A DNA stretch of 31,097 nucleotides. Origin: a virus. Within the stretch, counting starts at the first letter, position 1; the number at the start of each line of letters is the position of its first letter. The stretch covers positions 1-31,097 of IMG/VR virus record IMGVR_UViG_3300026116_000027; one strand, written 5' to 3'. Positions 23,749 through 30,415 of the stretch are shown here, in pieces. The notes under the pieces are model-generated. The model did no database searches, had not been told where the DNA came from, and worked only from the letters and a program-made list of their open reading frames with translations. The translations under genes were made by a program, and so were the position numbers.

Positions 23749-24252
23749 GCGCTGCCGTCCAGTGCGGGAGCGCCTCCTGCTGCGTGGGGTAGGTTGCGTT
23801 GCAGGGACACGCAATGTGGTGGTTGCCCGGGGCTTGCGGGACCTGGGCGTGGGTGAGCTGAGCGCCGCCGCCAGCGAGGCAGCGGCGCCCTGCGCCAATG
23901 GGTTGAGCACGGGGACGACCGGGGACAGGCACGACGGGACCGGGCCACGGCGCGCCGCGCGGGCGCACCAGATGGCCACGTGGAGGCACCCAACGCCCGG
24001 TGCCCATCGCCCAGCTAGAGCTGGACGCACGCCGCACGGATGGGGGCCCGCGCGGTAGGTCGACCCTCGGACGGGTCGCTGTCGTGCCCTGGCCGCTGGC
24101 CGGGCTGCCTCCCCTCGCCACGACAGGGCGCCCCGGGAGGTCACGTGCCGCATTACGGCTGCGGACTGCCTGGATTCGGGGCTAGGTCCAGACACGTCTT
24201 ACGGCAATGGAGATCTTCCCCGATCACTGCGACCAACCTTGTCAACGAGCCC
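23749..24252. other. About 500 bp without a confident gene, upstream of int
   Basis: Frames are open on both strands because the DNA is so G+C-rich. The int frame extends upstream to 24195, but its product is a Pro/Ala/Arg-rich run without motifs. A minus-strand frame that overlaps the int start ends at 23648 and shows a C-P-C...H...H pattern at 23818-23740 with good third-position bias; it is described as a finding. No other structure is apparent apart from small G+C-rich dyads. Confidence 0.4.
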
Positions 24253-24268
24253 TTTACAGCGGTGTAAA
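24253..24268. promoter_or_regulatory. Dyad TTTACA-GCGG-TGTAAA, candidate operator
   Basis: A perfect 6-bp inverted repeat with a 4-bp centre, unusually A/T-rich for this genome, in the gap between leftward int and the rightward early block. A minus-strand TTGACA lies on its left (24240-24245) and a plus-strand one on its right (24284-24289). A regulator bound here could control both directions. Confidence 0.5.
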
Positions 24269-24283
24269 CTTGCTCGGTAATGC

Positions 24284-24311
24284 TTGACAGACGCTCGCTC
24301 TGCTCTATGTC
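24284..24311 (+). promoter_or_regulatory. Candidate early promoter
   Basis: A consensus TTGACA at 24284-24289 is followed after 16 bp by TATGTC at 24306-24311, a weak -10. The predicted transcript would start around 24318 and reach the first early gene at 24406. The dyad at 24253-24268 is 15 bp upstream of the -35. Confidence 0.4.
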
Positions 24312-24405
24312 GCAATACGCCACCGAGTCGAACCCCTCTCCTTGCTCGTGCGGCACCGACAACCCGCAATCACTCGCTGCGCCCACGGCGCGGCAAGGAG
24401 AGATC

Positions 24406-24669
24406 ATGTCCAGCGACGACAAGGTCACGGACGTCCTCGACGACGTCCACGCCCGCCTCCAGAAGTACGAGGACACACCGACCGACGACGATGGCGACGA
24501 GGACCTCAATCCGGTCCAGGTAGCGATCCTCGCCATCCACGAGGCGCTGTCGGACGCGAGCGACCGCAGGGCCGCAGCCAAGGCGCTCATCAGTGCCGTC
24601 GTCGACGGCCTGCTGTCGCACGATCGCCACGACGAGGGAGACGCGGATGACCGCCCTTCAGACCTTTGA
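24406..24669 (+). CDS. Small acidic hypothetical protein, 87 aa
   Basis: The ATG at 24406 has one of the best ribosome sites in the window (AAGGAGAG). The N-terminal half is very acidic (YEDTPTDDDGDEDLN); residues about 35-75 are a helix (VQVAILAIHEALSD, AAAKALISAVVDGLL). It is first in the early block and overlaps the BRO-N gene by 23 bp. The family is not recognised. Small acidic first early proteins are often regulators or host-takeover factors, which is conjecture here. Confidence 0.75.
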   Translation: MSSDDKVTDVLDDVHARLQKYEDTPTDDDGDEDLNPVQVAILAIHEALSDASDRRAAAKALISAVVDGLLSHDRHDEGDADDRPSDL

Positions 24670-25450
24670 TTTCCGCGGCGAGGAGCTGCGCATGGTCATG
24701 GTCGACGACGAGCCGTGGTTCATCGCCGTCGACGCCTGCGCGTGCCTCGGGATCGGCGATACCCACGTCGCTCTCAGGCGCCTCGACCCCGACGAAAAGG
24801 GTAGGTGCTCCGCACCTACCCCTGGTGGGCCGCAGGAGGTCCGCACAGTCAGCGAGGCTGGCCTCTACAAGCTGATCGCTCGCTCCGACAAGCCCACGGC
24901 AAAGCGGTTCCAGCGTTGGGTGACCCACGAGGTGCTGCCGAGCATCCGGCGGACCGGCAGCTACTCGGTGGCCTCTGACGACGACGACCTGGACGACCTC
25001 GACCAGGTCAACGCAAACGCACAGGCTGCGCTCGCGCTCGTCGCCCAGAACCAGGCGCTGTTGCAGCGGCACGTGGCCAAGGTCGCTAGGCGCGTCGAGG
25101 TCATCGATCAGCGCGTCGACGACCTGGAGACGGCCAAGGCAATCCAGTTGATCCCGGCCACCAAGAAGCAGGCGATCGCGCTGGTGCGCAAGTCGTTCTC
25201 GCGGGCGCTGACGTACGCTTTTGCCGACGAGGCTGCGCAGGCACACCGCGACGGTCAGAGTGGCGAGTTCTGGCAAGGGGTCAACGGCGCCCTCGTCAAG
25301 GCCGTCGGTGCCAAGCGCGCGGGCTGGCGGCACGAGCACTACGTGCTGGCTGTGCAGTGGCTGCACGACCACGCAGGCAAGGACCTCAGCCACGTCCTTG
25401 AGGGTCGTGCGGAGCCAGCGCCCACGCGCTCCCGTAGGCCGCGCGGGTAG
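24647..25450 (+). CDS. BRO-N domain antirepressor-like protein
   Basis: 267 aa; the ATG at 24647 follows GAGGGAG and overlaps the previous gene. Residues about 5-107 are a BRO-N domain: FRGEELRMVMVDDEPWFIAVDACACLGI, then LDPDEKG, TPGGPQEV, VSEAGLYKLIARSDKP, then FQRWVTHEVLPSIRRTGSY. The domain binds DNA and is found in phage antirepressors and early regulators. A coiled-coil stretch (about 125-165) and a C-terminal helical domain (about 170-255) follow. Its likely role is in the switch between lysogeny and lytic growth. The coding region for residues 51-59 contains a perfect 10-bp hairpin. Confidence 0.85.
   Translation: MTALQTFDFRGEELRMVMVDDEPWFIAVDACACLGIGDTHVALRRLDPDEKGRCSAPTPGGPQEVRTVSEAGLYKLIARSDKPTAKRFQRWVTHEVLPSIRRTGSYSVASDDDDLDDLDQVNANAQAALALVAQNQALLQRHVAKVARRVEVIDQRVDDLETAKAIQLIPATKKQAIALVRKSFSRALTYAFADEAAQAHRDGQSGEFWQGVNGALVKAVGAKRAGWRHEHYVLAVQWLHDHAGKDLSHVLEGRAEPAPTRSRRPRG
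24799..24821. repeat. Perfect hairpin inside the BRO-N gene
   Basis: GGGTAGGTGC (24799-24808) and GCACCTACCC (24812-24821) are exact complements with a 3-nt loop, TCC. It encodes the turn between DEKG and TPGG in the BRO-N domain. It may be chance or a transcript-level control. Confidence 0.6.
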
Positions 25451-25457
25451 CGCTGAT

Positions 25458-25520
25458 CCGTGACGACGACGACGATCAATCAACGCGCTCCACACGTGTT
25501 GCAGATCGTCGTCGTCACCG
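25458..25520. other. Long imperfect hairpin upstream of rep, candidate origin
   Basis: GTGACGACGACGACGATC at 25460-25477 pairs with GATCGTCGTCGTCAC at 25504-25518, one ACG unit being looped out. Inside, CAACGCG and CGTGTTG extend the stem with one mismatch. A further weaker stem (25568-25577 with 25602-25611) lies just before the rep start. Rolling-circle origins are typically hairpins near the rep gene, so a double-strand origin is possible. It could instead end transcription of the BRO-N gene. Confidence 0.4.
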
Positions 25521-25625
25521 GGGCTGAGTCCCTGGTCCCGCACGTAGTCCTCTCGTATCCCTACTCCCCCTGATCACCCTCACTACCCAAACCCCCGGGC
25601 AGTGGTCAGGGCACGAGGCCACGAG

Positions 25626-26777
25626 ATGCATTCGCCAGCAACGCGCGCAGCGCACGACGCCCACGACGAGTCCCTTGACGTGCTCCGTGCGTTGACCTCG
25701 TCCCGACTGCAAGACGCTCACATCGCGATGGGCGATGAGACCAGTGCCCACCGACTCGCCGCGTGCGGCAAGGCGGTCATGTTCATCGTGGGCGGAGAGC
25801 TGGTCTCCACTGACCAGGGCGAGGTCGTGCGCGAGCACGTTGCCTGTAGTGTCCCGCGGTGTCCTTGGTGCTCCACTGCCCGCTATGAACAGCACACTGC
25901 ATTGACGGCTTGCGTGGGGGAGGCCGGAGGCCGCTGCCGCTCTCTCGTCGTCACGGTGCCGCAAGATGTTGGGCCGAGAGACCTTTACTCCCGCTTCCAC
26001 TTCCTGACCGACGCTCTCCGACGTCTCTTCGCCAGCGCGAGCTGGCTGCGCCTCGTCGGCAAGGGTGTTCACGATGATGCTGGGTGGTTTTCAGCGATCG
26101 AGCCCAAGTGGACTGAGCGCGGTGGCCTTCACCTCCACGCCCACATCTTGACGGCCGTGGTCGTTGCGCGTGAGCGCCAGCTACTCTCTGACGTCGTCAA
26201 CACGTGGTCTCGGATACTAGGCAAGACCGCCGTCATCAGGATGGAACCAGTCAGGACCACTGCGGAGCAGGTTTCGCGCTACGTCTTGAAGGGCGTGGGC
26301 ACGGTCGGTGACGACGATGGCCCTCCTCCACATTTGCATGCCAGTGACAGCGACCTGAGAGATCTCGTGCGCCTCTCGATTGGCAGCGGTAGCGCGCAGC
26401 GCAAGGTGCCGGCGCGGTGGTGCGCCTTTCACGGCGCTTGGTGGGGACGTCCGAAGCCGGCTCCACGACGGAAGTCGAAGCTCAAAGGGCGCCGCGCAAC
26501 ACCCCGGCATGAGTTCCATGACGACGTCTCGGCGGGCAGGTACCTGGCGACCCGACTGCCTCGGCCTGTGCACATCGGCGCAGACGGGCAACCGACGCCG
26601 CTGACACCAGAGCTGGTGTTTGAAGACGAGCGCTTCAACGTCGAGGTGCCCACCGTGCGTTGGGTGCGGGTCCGCCGTCGTCGTCGCTGGTTCACCACGT
26701 TGCCTGCACGTCGAGACGAGTCCGTCGTGCGGTACGCGTGGGTCCGTGATGACCATGACGTCCTGGTCAAAGCGTAG
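25626..26777 (+). CDS. rep: HUH-superfamily rolling-circle replication initiator (Rep)
   Basis: 383 aa. It should nick the origin through a tyrosine and stay bound to the 5' end. A Cys cluster (C74, C79, C82: ACSVPRCPWCS) is like the zinc site ahead of motif 1 in plasmid Rep proteins. Residues 106-112 (SLVVTVP) match motif 1. LHLHAHIL (168-175) with H169/H171/H173 is the HUH metal site, aligned to the HPHFH form. RYVLKGV (218-224) with Y219 and K222 is the single catalytic-Tyr motif. The last 130 residues are basic. ATG 25626 has GAGG 7 bases away; GTG 25602 would add eight residues. Hairpins lie on both sides. It probably replaces a conventional replisome loader, as no other replication gene is recognised. 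Confidence 0.85.
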   Translation: MHSPATRAAHDAHDESLDVLRALTSSRLQDAHIAMGDETSAHRLAACGKAVMFIVGGELVSTDQGEVVREHVACSVPRCPWCSTARYEQHTALTACVGEAGGRCRSLVVTVPQDVGPRDLYSRFHFLTDALRRLFASASWLRLVGKGVHDDAGWFSAIEPKWTERGGLHLHAHILTAVVVARERQLLSDVVNTWSRILGKTAVIRMEPVRTTAEQVSRYVLKGVGTVGDDDGPPPHLHASDSDLRDLVRLSIGSGSAQRKVPARWCAFHGAWWGRPKPAPRRKSKLKGRRATPRHEFHDDVSAGRYLATRLPRPVHIGADGQPTPLTPELVFEDERFNVEVPTVRWVRVRRRRRWFTTLPARRDESVVRYAWVRDDHDVLVKA

Positions 26778-27179
26778 CGGTAGCTCCACTGCCACTTGCG
26801 CTTGCGCGGTGGGCGATGGGCTTCGCCCATCAGCCCACTCACCGCACTTGGCTAGGTGGCCGCCATCGACGTCATGGCGACGTCACCGAGCTGTACCCGG
26901 TTGCGGAGGGGCGCGCAGCGCGCCACCGTGGCCATGGTCATCGTGCAGTCGACAGTGACGTGTCTCGGGTTGGTGTCGACGTCGATGGCAAGCGCGCCGG
27001 GCACGGAGGGGTTCGTGCCCGGCGCGCGGCGTTTCCCCCGCGCAGCGACATCTCCAGCTCGGCCATGGCGAAGTGACGTCGTGGGCGCGGTCGCCGTGGG
27101 CCGTGACGGTGAATCGCAGGCACGTGTCCGATCGCCGTGGGCACCCTCGCTCAACCCCAGGTCAGCGAGGCACACGAGC
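26778..27179. other. 400-bp non-coding stretch after rep with two large hairpins
   Basis: A bulged stem at 26806-26845 closes with GCGGTG/CACCGC around a perfect 7-bp GATGGGC-TTC-GCCCATC. At 26992-27005 GCGCGCCGGGCACG pairs perfectly over 14 bp with 27014-27027, loop GAGGGGTT. Neither has a T-run. Open frames exist (one with a hydrophobic run, 26856 on), but none has a convincing start. Candidates: single-strand origin, terminator or packaging structure. Confidence 0.45.
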
Positions 27180-27815
27180 ATGGACTACCACAAAGGCAAC
27201 CGCATCGAGATCGGGCCAGGCGGCCGGACCGCCCGCGTCATCATCCGCAGCAAGCTGTACGGCCTGCACGTCGCCATCATCGACGCCGCGGACGCGCCGC
27301 TGGTCAGCAAAGGGACGTGGCGCGTCAAGCGCAGCCCCAAGCGGCGCCACGACCGGCCCTTTGAGGTCATCGGCAACGTCGGTCACCGGCGTGGCATCGC
27401 GCTGGGCCGCTACCTCCTGGGCGCGCCCCCGGACGGTTATGTCATCGATCATCGAAATGGGTGCACCTTCGACAATCGCCGGTGCAACCTGCGCGTCGTC
27501 ACGATCCAAGAGAACAGTTGGAATCGGGACGACGCCAGCGGGTGCAGCTTTCGTCGACGAGAGAACGCATGGGCCGCGTACATCCGCTACTGCGGCCGAC
27601 TGCTGTGGCTCGGACTGCACAGCACCTATGAGGCTGCGCACGCCGTGCACCTGGCGGCCAAGGGCGTCCTGCACGTCATCCCAGAACGGTGCCCACGCAC
27701 CGGCCGCGTCCTGGCCAGTGGGCGCGCCCCAGGCCCGGTGATGCGCGTGGTCTTGCGGATGGCCGCGATGGCCGAGTCGTCGAGCGCACCGACGACACTG
27801 GTGCTGCCCGCATGA
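27180..27815 (+). CDS. HNH homing-type endonuclease with AP2-like domain
   Basis: 211 aa. The ATG at 27180 follows GCGAGG; upstream extensions lack support. Residues about 80-113 are the HNH finger: DGYVIDHRNGCTFDNRRCNLRVVT in outline, with D90-H91, N93, N99 and N103. A DNA-binding AP2-like module follows at about 121-161 (CSFRRRENAWAAYI, then LGLHSTYEAAHAVHLAAK). This combination is typical of free-standing phage homing endonucleases. It cuts DNA and may spread itself or exclude related phages. The stop overlaps the next start (ATGA), so it is expressed with the early block. Confidence 0.85.
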   Translation: MDYHKGNRIEIGPGGRTARVIIRSKLYGLHVAIIDAADAPLVSKGTWRVKRSPKRRHDRPFEVIGNVGHRRGIALGRYLLGAPPDGYVIDHRNGCTFDNRRCNLRVVTIQENSWNRDDASGCSFRRRENAWAAYIRYCGRLLWLGLHSTYEAAHAVHLAAKGVLHVIPERCPRTGRVLASGRAPGPVMRVVLRMAAMAESSSAPTTLVLPA

Positions 27816-28432
27816 GCCTCAGCCTCGACAGCCTCGTCCCTCGACAGCTCCACTACAGCTTGGGGCCCGCGGCCGCGGACCACCAGCGCATCAGCACGGG
27901 TGCGGCCGAGGCGCTCCTGGACGTCACTGGCTGGTACACCACGAGGTCGCGCCTACCGTCCGCCAAGACCGCCGACGAATTCGTGGGTCTCACAGTCCTG
28001 TTGCTCGCGACGGTCCTGGGCGAACCACAGAGCGCCACAGTGCCCCTCTCGGTCCTGGCCCAGCACGTACCCGCCGACGTGCTCCAACCGGCCCTGGCTT
28101 GGCTCTCGGCGCGCCAGCACCTGGTCGTCGGCCGCGACCACACGGTGCGCGTCGAGCGCCGCCACCGACCCCGCCCCGGTCACCAGCTCGTCACTCAGCC
28201 CGACCCGCACGACGTCACCCCGCTCGACATCACGGAGGCCATCTTGATGGGCCCAAACGCCACTGCCGAAGTCCTGCACGCAATGCGACTGCGCCTCGAC
28301 GCCATCGACACGGACCTGCTCCTCATCCGCGGCACCTTGGACTTGCTGTTGGCCGATGTCGATCACCGGCGGTCGGTCGAGCGCGCCAGCGCCCAGCACG
28401 ACCACGACGAGGACAAAGCCTGCGCCGAGTGA
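27812..28432 (+). CDS. Hypothetical protein, possible winged helix, 206 aa
   Basis: The start overlaps the HNH stop. Residues about 25-115 (TGAAEALLDVTGWYTTRS, then VPLSVLAQHVPADVLQPALAWLSARQHLVV, then VRVERRH) look like a winged-helix domain: helices, a recognition-helix-like segment, then two strands. A Pro/His linker follows, then a helical section (about 150-190, ATAEVLHAMRLRLDAI and LLLIRGTLDLLL), perhaps for oligomerisation. It shares its general pattern with the 28466 protein. DNA binding is inferred. Family not recognised. Confidence 0.65.
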   Translation: MSLSLDSLVPRQLHYSLGPAAADHQRISTGAAEALLDVTGWYTTRSRLPSAKTADEFVGLTVLLLATVLGEPQSATVPLSVLAQHVPADVLQPALAWLSARQHLVVGRDHTVRVERRHRPRPGHQLVTQPDPHDVTPLDITEAILMGPNATAEVLHAMRLRLDAIDTDLLLIRGTLDLLLADVDHRRSVERASAQHDHDEDKACAE

Positions 28433-28465
28433 CCCGCCCGGCACTCTCACGACGAGGTACAAGCC

Positions 28466-28945
28466 ATGACCAAGCGCGTGCGCAAGTTCGACGACCCGGC
28501 AGCCAGCGACGAGAACAACAAGGCCGAGGCCGAAGACGAGTCCGAGGACACGGCCACCGACGAGGGCGCCCAGGACGGTGCCGACGTCGAACCACCACCG
28601 CCGCCAGATGACGTGAAGGCCGTCGACGGGGACACGTCGTCGGCCACGAGGGACCCGCTGGCGATCCCGGCGCTCAGCGACGAGACCAAGCAGCTCATCA
28701 GCTCGTGGTTCGTCGACATCAGAGCGCCACCCGAACGAGCCGCGACGCACTTCGTGCCGCGTGCGCTGCTGCTGTCGATCTACGCGCTGGTGGACGCAGA
28801 GCACCGACTCCACGTCAACGAGCTGTTTCGCCGGTTGCCCTCGACGGTGATCAACGACGGCTTGACGACGCTGCGGATCCTGCGGTTCATCGACTTTGAC
28901 GGCGCGACCATCACGCTGCTGCGGCTGCCCGAGGTCAAGGCATGA
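28466..28945 (+). CDS. Acidic-tailed winged-helix-like protein, 159 aa
   Basis: A GAGG site precedes the ATG. The first 65 residues are a charged, acidic, Pro-rich disordered segment (DENNKAEAEDESEDTATDEG in part). The C-terminal 90 residues (RALLLSIYALVDAEHRLHV, NELFRRLPSTVINDGLTTLRILRF, then TITLLRL) resemble a winged helix like that in the preceding protein. An acidic tail plus a helix-turn-helix could be a replication or transcription adaptor or a DNA mimic. It overlaps the next gene by ATGA. Confidence 0.65.
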   Translation: MTKRVRKFDDPAASDENNKAEAEDESEDTATDEGAQDGADVEPPPPPDDVKAVDGDTSSATRDPLAIPALSDETKQLISSWFVDIRAPPERAATHFVPRALLLSIYALVDAEHRLHVNELFRRLPSTVINDGLTTLRILRFIDFDGATITLLRLPEVKA

Positions 28946-29298
28946 CCATCACCGACTTCCAGGTGGGCCGGGTCTACTACCAAGGGTTCAAGCCCGATGA
29001 CCACGTCGTCGTCAAACCCAACTGCTCGGTCCTGGCACCCATCCAGCCACCGCAGAACACGGGGCTGATCGAGACCACCGCCAAGGTGCGCGGGACGATG
29101 GCGCTCTTGTACACGGTGGTTGCGACCAGTGATGTGCAGGACGACCACGAGGCCATCAAGGTGGGCGTGGGTGACGTCGTCACTGTGCGACTGGCGCACT
29201 GCGACCCCATCCACCCAGACGAACAACAACTCATCGTCCCGAATAGGGCGATCTACAGCATCGTGCATCGCGCTCCGCAGCGCGACGCCGCCCAGTGA
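28942..29298 (+). CDS. GroES-like co-chaperonin homologue
   Basis: 118 aa. The sequence follows the GroES strand order: FKPDDHVVVKPN (cf. PLHDRVLVK), an NTGLIETTAKV stretch where the mobile loop (GGIVLP...) belongs, LLYTVVATS (cf. GEVVAVG), IKVGVGDVVTV (cf. VKVGDKVLF), then EQQLIVPNRAIYSIV (cf. EEYLIMREDDILAVV). The loop residues differ, so binding to GroEL may be altered. Phages such as T4 and RB49 carry their own GroES-like proteins to fold capsid protein. Here it is an early gene, not next to capsid. The likeness is by eye. Confidence 0.5.
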   Translation: MTITDFQVGRVYYQGFKPDDHVVVKPNCSVLAPIQPPQNTGLIETTAKVRGTMALLYTVVATSDVQDDHEAIKVGVGDVVTVRLAHCDPIHPDEQQLIVPNRAIYSIVHRAPQRDAAQ

Positions 29299-29307
29299 CG
29301 CCCGACG

Positions 29308-29718
29308 ATGCCTCGGACACGCAAGCCACGAGAACTCAACAACAAGGAGATCTGGGCGCGCGATCCCGAGGCTGTCGAGGCTGCGCTCGACGCCATCACG
29401 ACGGCTGACGACATGGACCGCGCGGGCCGGCTCTTTCACTGCCTCGCCAACGGCAATCGCTTGCGCGCCCTCGTCGTCCTTGCCCGCACTGAGCTGTGCA
29501 TCGTGGACCTGGCCGGTGTCCTCAACATGACCCCGGCGGGCGCCACGACGATCGTCGACGCGTTCCGTGACCTCAATCTCGTGGATTGGCGTAGCGAGAG
29601 TGGCCTCCGCTTCTACTCGCTACGCAATCCCGACCTCGTCAAGGAAGCGGTGCGGCTCGTCGCTGAAACGGTGTGGCTCGGCAAGAAGAAAGCGAAGCGA
29701 CAGGCTAAGACACAATGA
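29308..29718 (+). CDS. ArsR-like winged-helix regulator, 136 aa
   Basis: Residues about 34-110 follow the ArsR pattern: DRAGRLFHCLANGNRLRALVVL (helices 1-2), ELCIVDLAGVLNMTPAGATTIVDAF (turn helix and recognition helix), then LVDWRSESGLRFYSLRNP (wing). The metal motif ELCVCDL of the family is ELCIVDL here, so the second cysteine is missing and metal sensing is probably lost or changed. It could act as the phage's own repressor or activator, since no CI-like protein is seen. The basic C-terminus (KKKAKRQAK) may aid DNA contact. Direct repeats follow the gene. Confidence 0.7.
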   Translation: MPRTRKPRELNNKEIWARDPEAVEAALDAITTADDMDRAGRLFHCLANGNRLRALVVLARTELCIVDLAGVLNMTPAGATTIVDAFRDLNLVDWRSESGLRFYSLRNPDLVKEAVRLVAETVWLGKKKAKRQAKTQ

Positions 29719-29763
29719 ATCCGATCTACACCGTGGACCAAGGACTGTGCCAACGGTCTTCAT

Positions 29764-29808
29764 AGCCGAAACAACTGCATGGTATTTGCACTGTTGAACA
29801 GCCGAAAC
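29764..29808. promoter_or_regulatory. Direct repeats AGCCGAAAC with central dyad
   Basis: AGCCGAAAC stands at 29764-29772 and 29800-29808, 36 bp apart (centre to centre). Just before the second copy is the dyad CTGTT-G-AACAG (29791-29801). They lie between the ArsR-like gene and the 29822 gene, in a stretch more A/T-rich than its surroundings, so they are possible operators. No clear promoter pair is visible. Confidence 0.4.
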
Positions 29809-29821
29809 GTGAGGATCTTGC

Positions 29822-30232
29822 ATGGTCAAACCACTCAACAGTGAGAAAGCCAGGCCTCTCGTCAAGAAGCGCGAGGCAGGACAACGCGTCGGCACGACGT
29901 CACGACCGTGGGACCCGTCTTCCCTTGCTGATCCACACGCTGAGGCCATCGGCATCAACGAGGACGTGAGAGCGTTCCTGGCAAAGCACTCTTTGACCGC
30001 AGCCAAGAGGTTGGTTGCCATCATAGAGAACGAGCGCACTGGCAACCGCGACGCAACAGCAGCGTGCAAGATCGTCTTGGACTACAGCGGCATCAAGCCC
30101 GACGCCAACCAGGCAGGCCTGGGTGCGGCCGCGGGCGCGCTGGCGAAGGTGGCCGATGCGCTCCGGCCCGACGAGCAACGCATCCGACGCCAGGCAGCCC
30201 TGGACGAGTACGACGACACGTTGGTCTCTTGA
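29822..30232 (+). CDS. Small terminase-like or hypothetical protein, 136 aa
   Basis: A GAGG site precedes the ATG. The N-terminal 45 residues are basic. Residues about 50-95 (AFLAKHSLTAAKRLVAIIENERTGN, then ATAACKIVLDYSGIKPD) fit a pattern common in phage small terminase-like or 'HTH' proteins ('aLxxLvximxd...s...r..Aa..lLdra.gkP'). The remaining helix (GLGAAAGALAKVADALR) is Ala-rich. It is transcribed toward the terminase block, separated from it by the GIY-YIG and divergent genes. The call is tentative. Confidence 0.6.
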   Translation: MVKPLNSEKARPLVKKREAGQRVGTTSRPWDPSSLADPHAEAIGINEDVRAFLAKHSLTAAKRLVAIIENERTGNRDATAACKIVLDYSGIKPDANQAGLGAAAGALAKVADALRPDEQRIRRQAALDEYDDTLVS

Positions 30233-30238
30233 GACCGC

Positions 30239-30269
30239 GCGGCAGCCGGTGGGGGGGTCCGGCTGCCGC
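30239..30269 (+). terminator. 11-bp perfect stem-loop after the 29822 gene
   Basis: GCGGCAGCCGG (30239-30249) pairs exactly with CCGGCTGCCGC (30259-30269); the loop is TGGGGGGGT. It starts six bases after the stop. There is no T-run, so the terminator role is inferred; it may act with Rho. Confidence 0.5.
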
Positions 30270-30332
30270 ACACTGCCCGCGCCGTGAGGCATGGCGACAG
30301 CGAGCGGCCACAGGCTACAGCCCGACGTCCCG

Positions 30333-30352
30333 GTGAACAATAGCAGTGAACA
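30333..30352. promoter_or_regulatory. Tandem GTGAACA repeats before the GIY-YIG gene
   Basis: GTGAACA occurs at 30333-30339 and 30346-30352, one-and-a-quarter helical turns apart. Further on, GGGTGT/ACACCC forms a 6-bp hairpin about 10 nt before the GIY-YIG start. Both are candidate regulatory elements, with no firm promoter seen. Confidence 0.3.
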
Positions 30353-30415
30353 CTTCAGCTCGGCATTGTGAGGACATTATCGGGCAAGGGTGTCCGGTAA
30401 CGCACACCCCTCTGG

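Noticed and set aside
23749-24195. N-terminal extension of the integrase by 149 residues
   Set aside because: The extension is Pro/Ala/Arg-rich without motif, while ATG 23748 gives a normal 410-aa integrase beginning with its arm-binding domain.
26856-27179. 108-residue N-terminal extension of the HNH protein
   Set aside because: The frame crosses strong hairpins, has no ribosome site, and the ATG at 27180 with GAGG gives a full HNH-AP2 protein.
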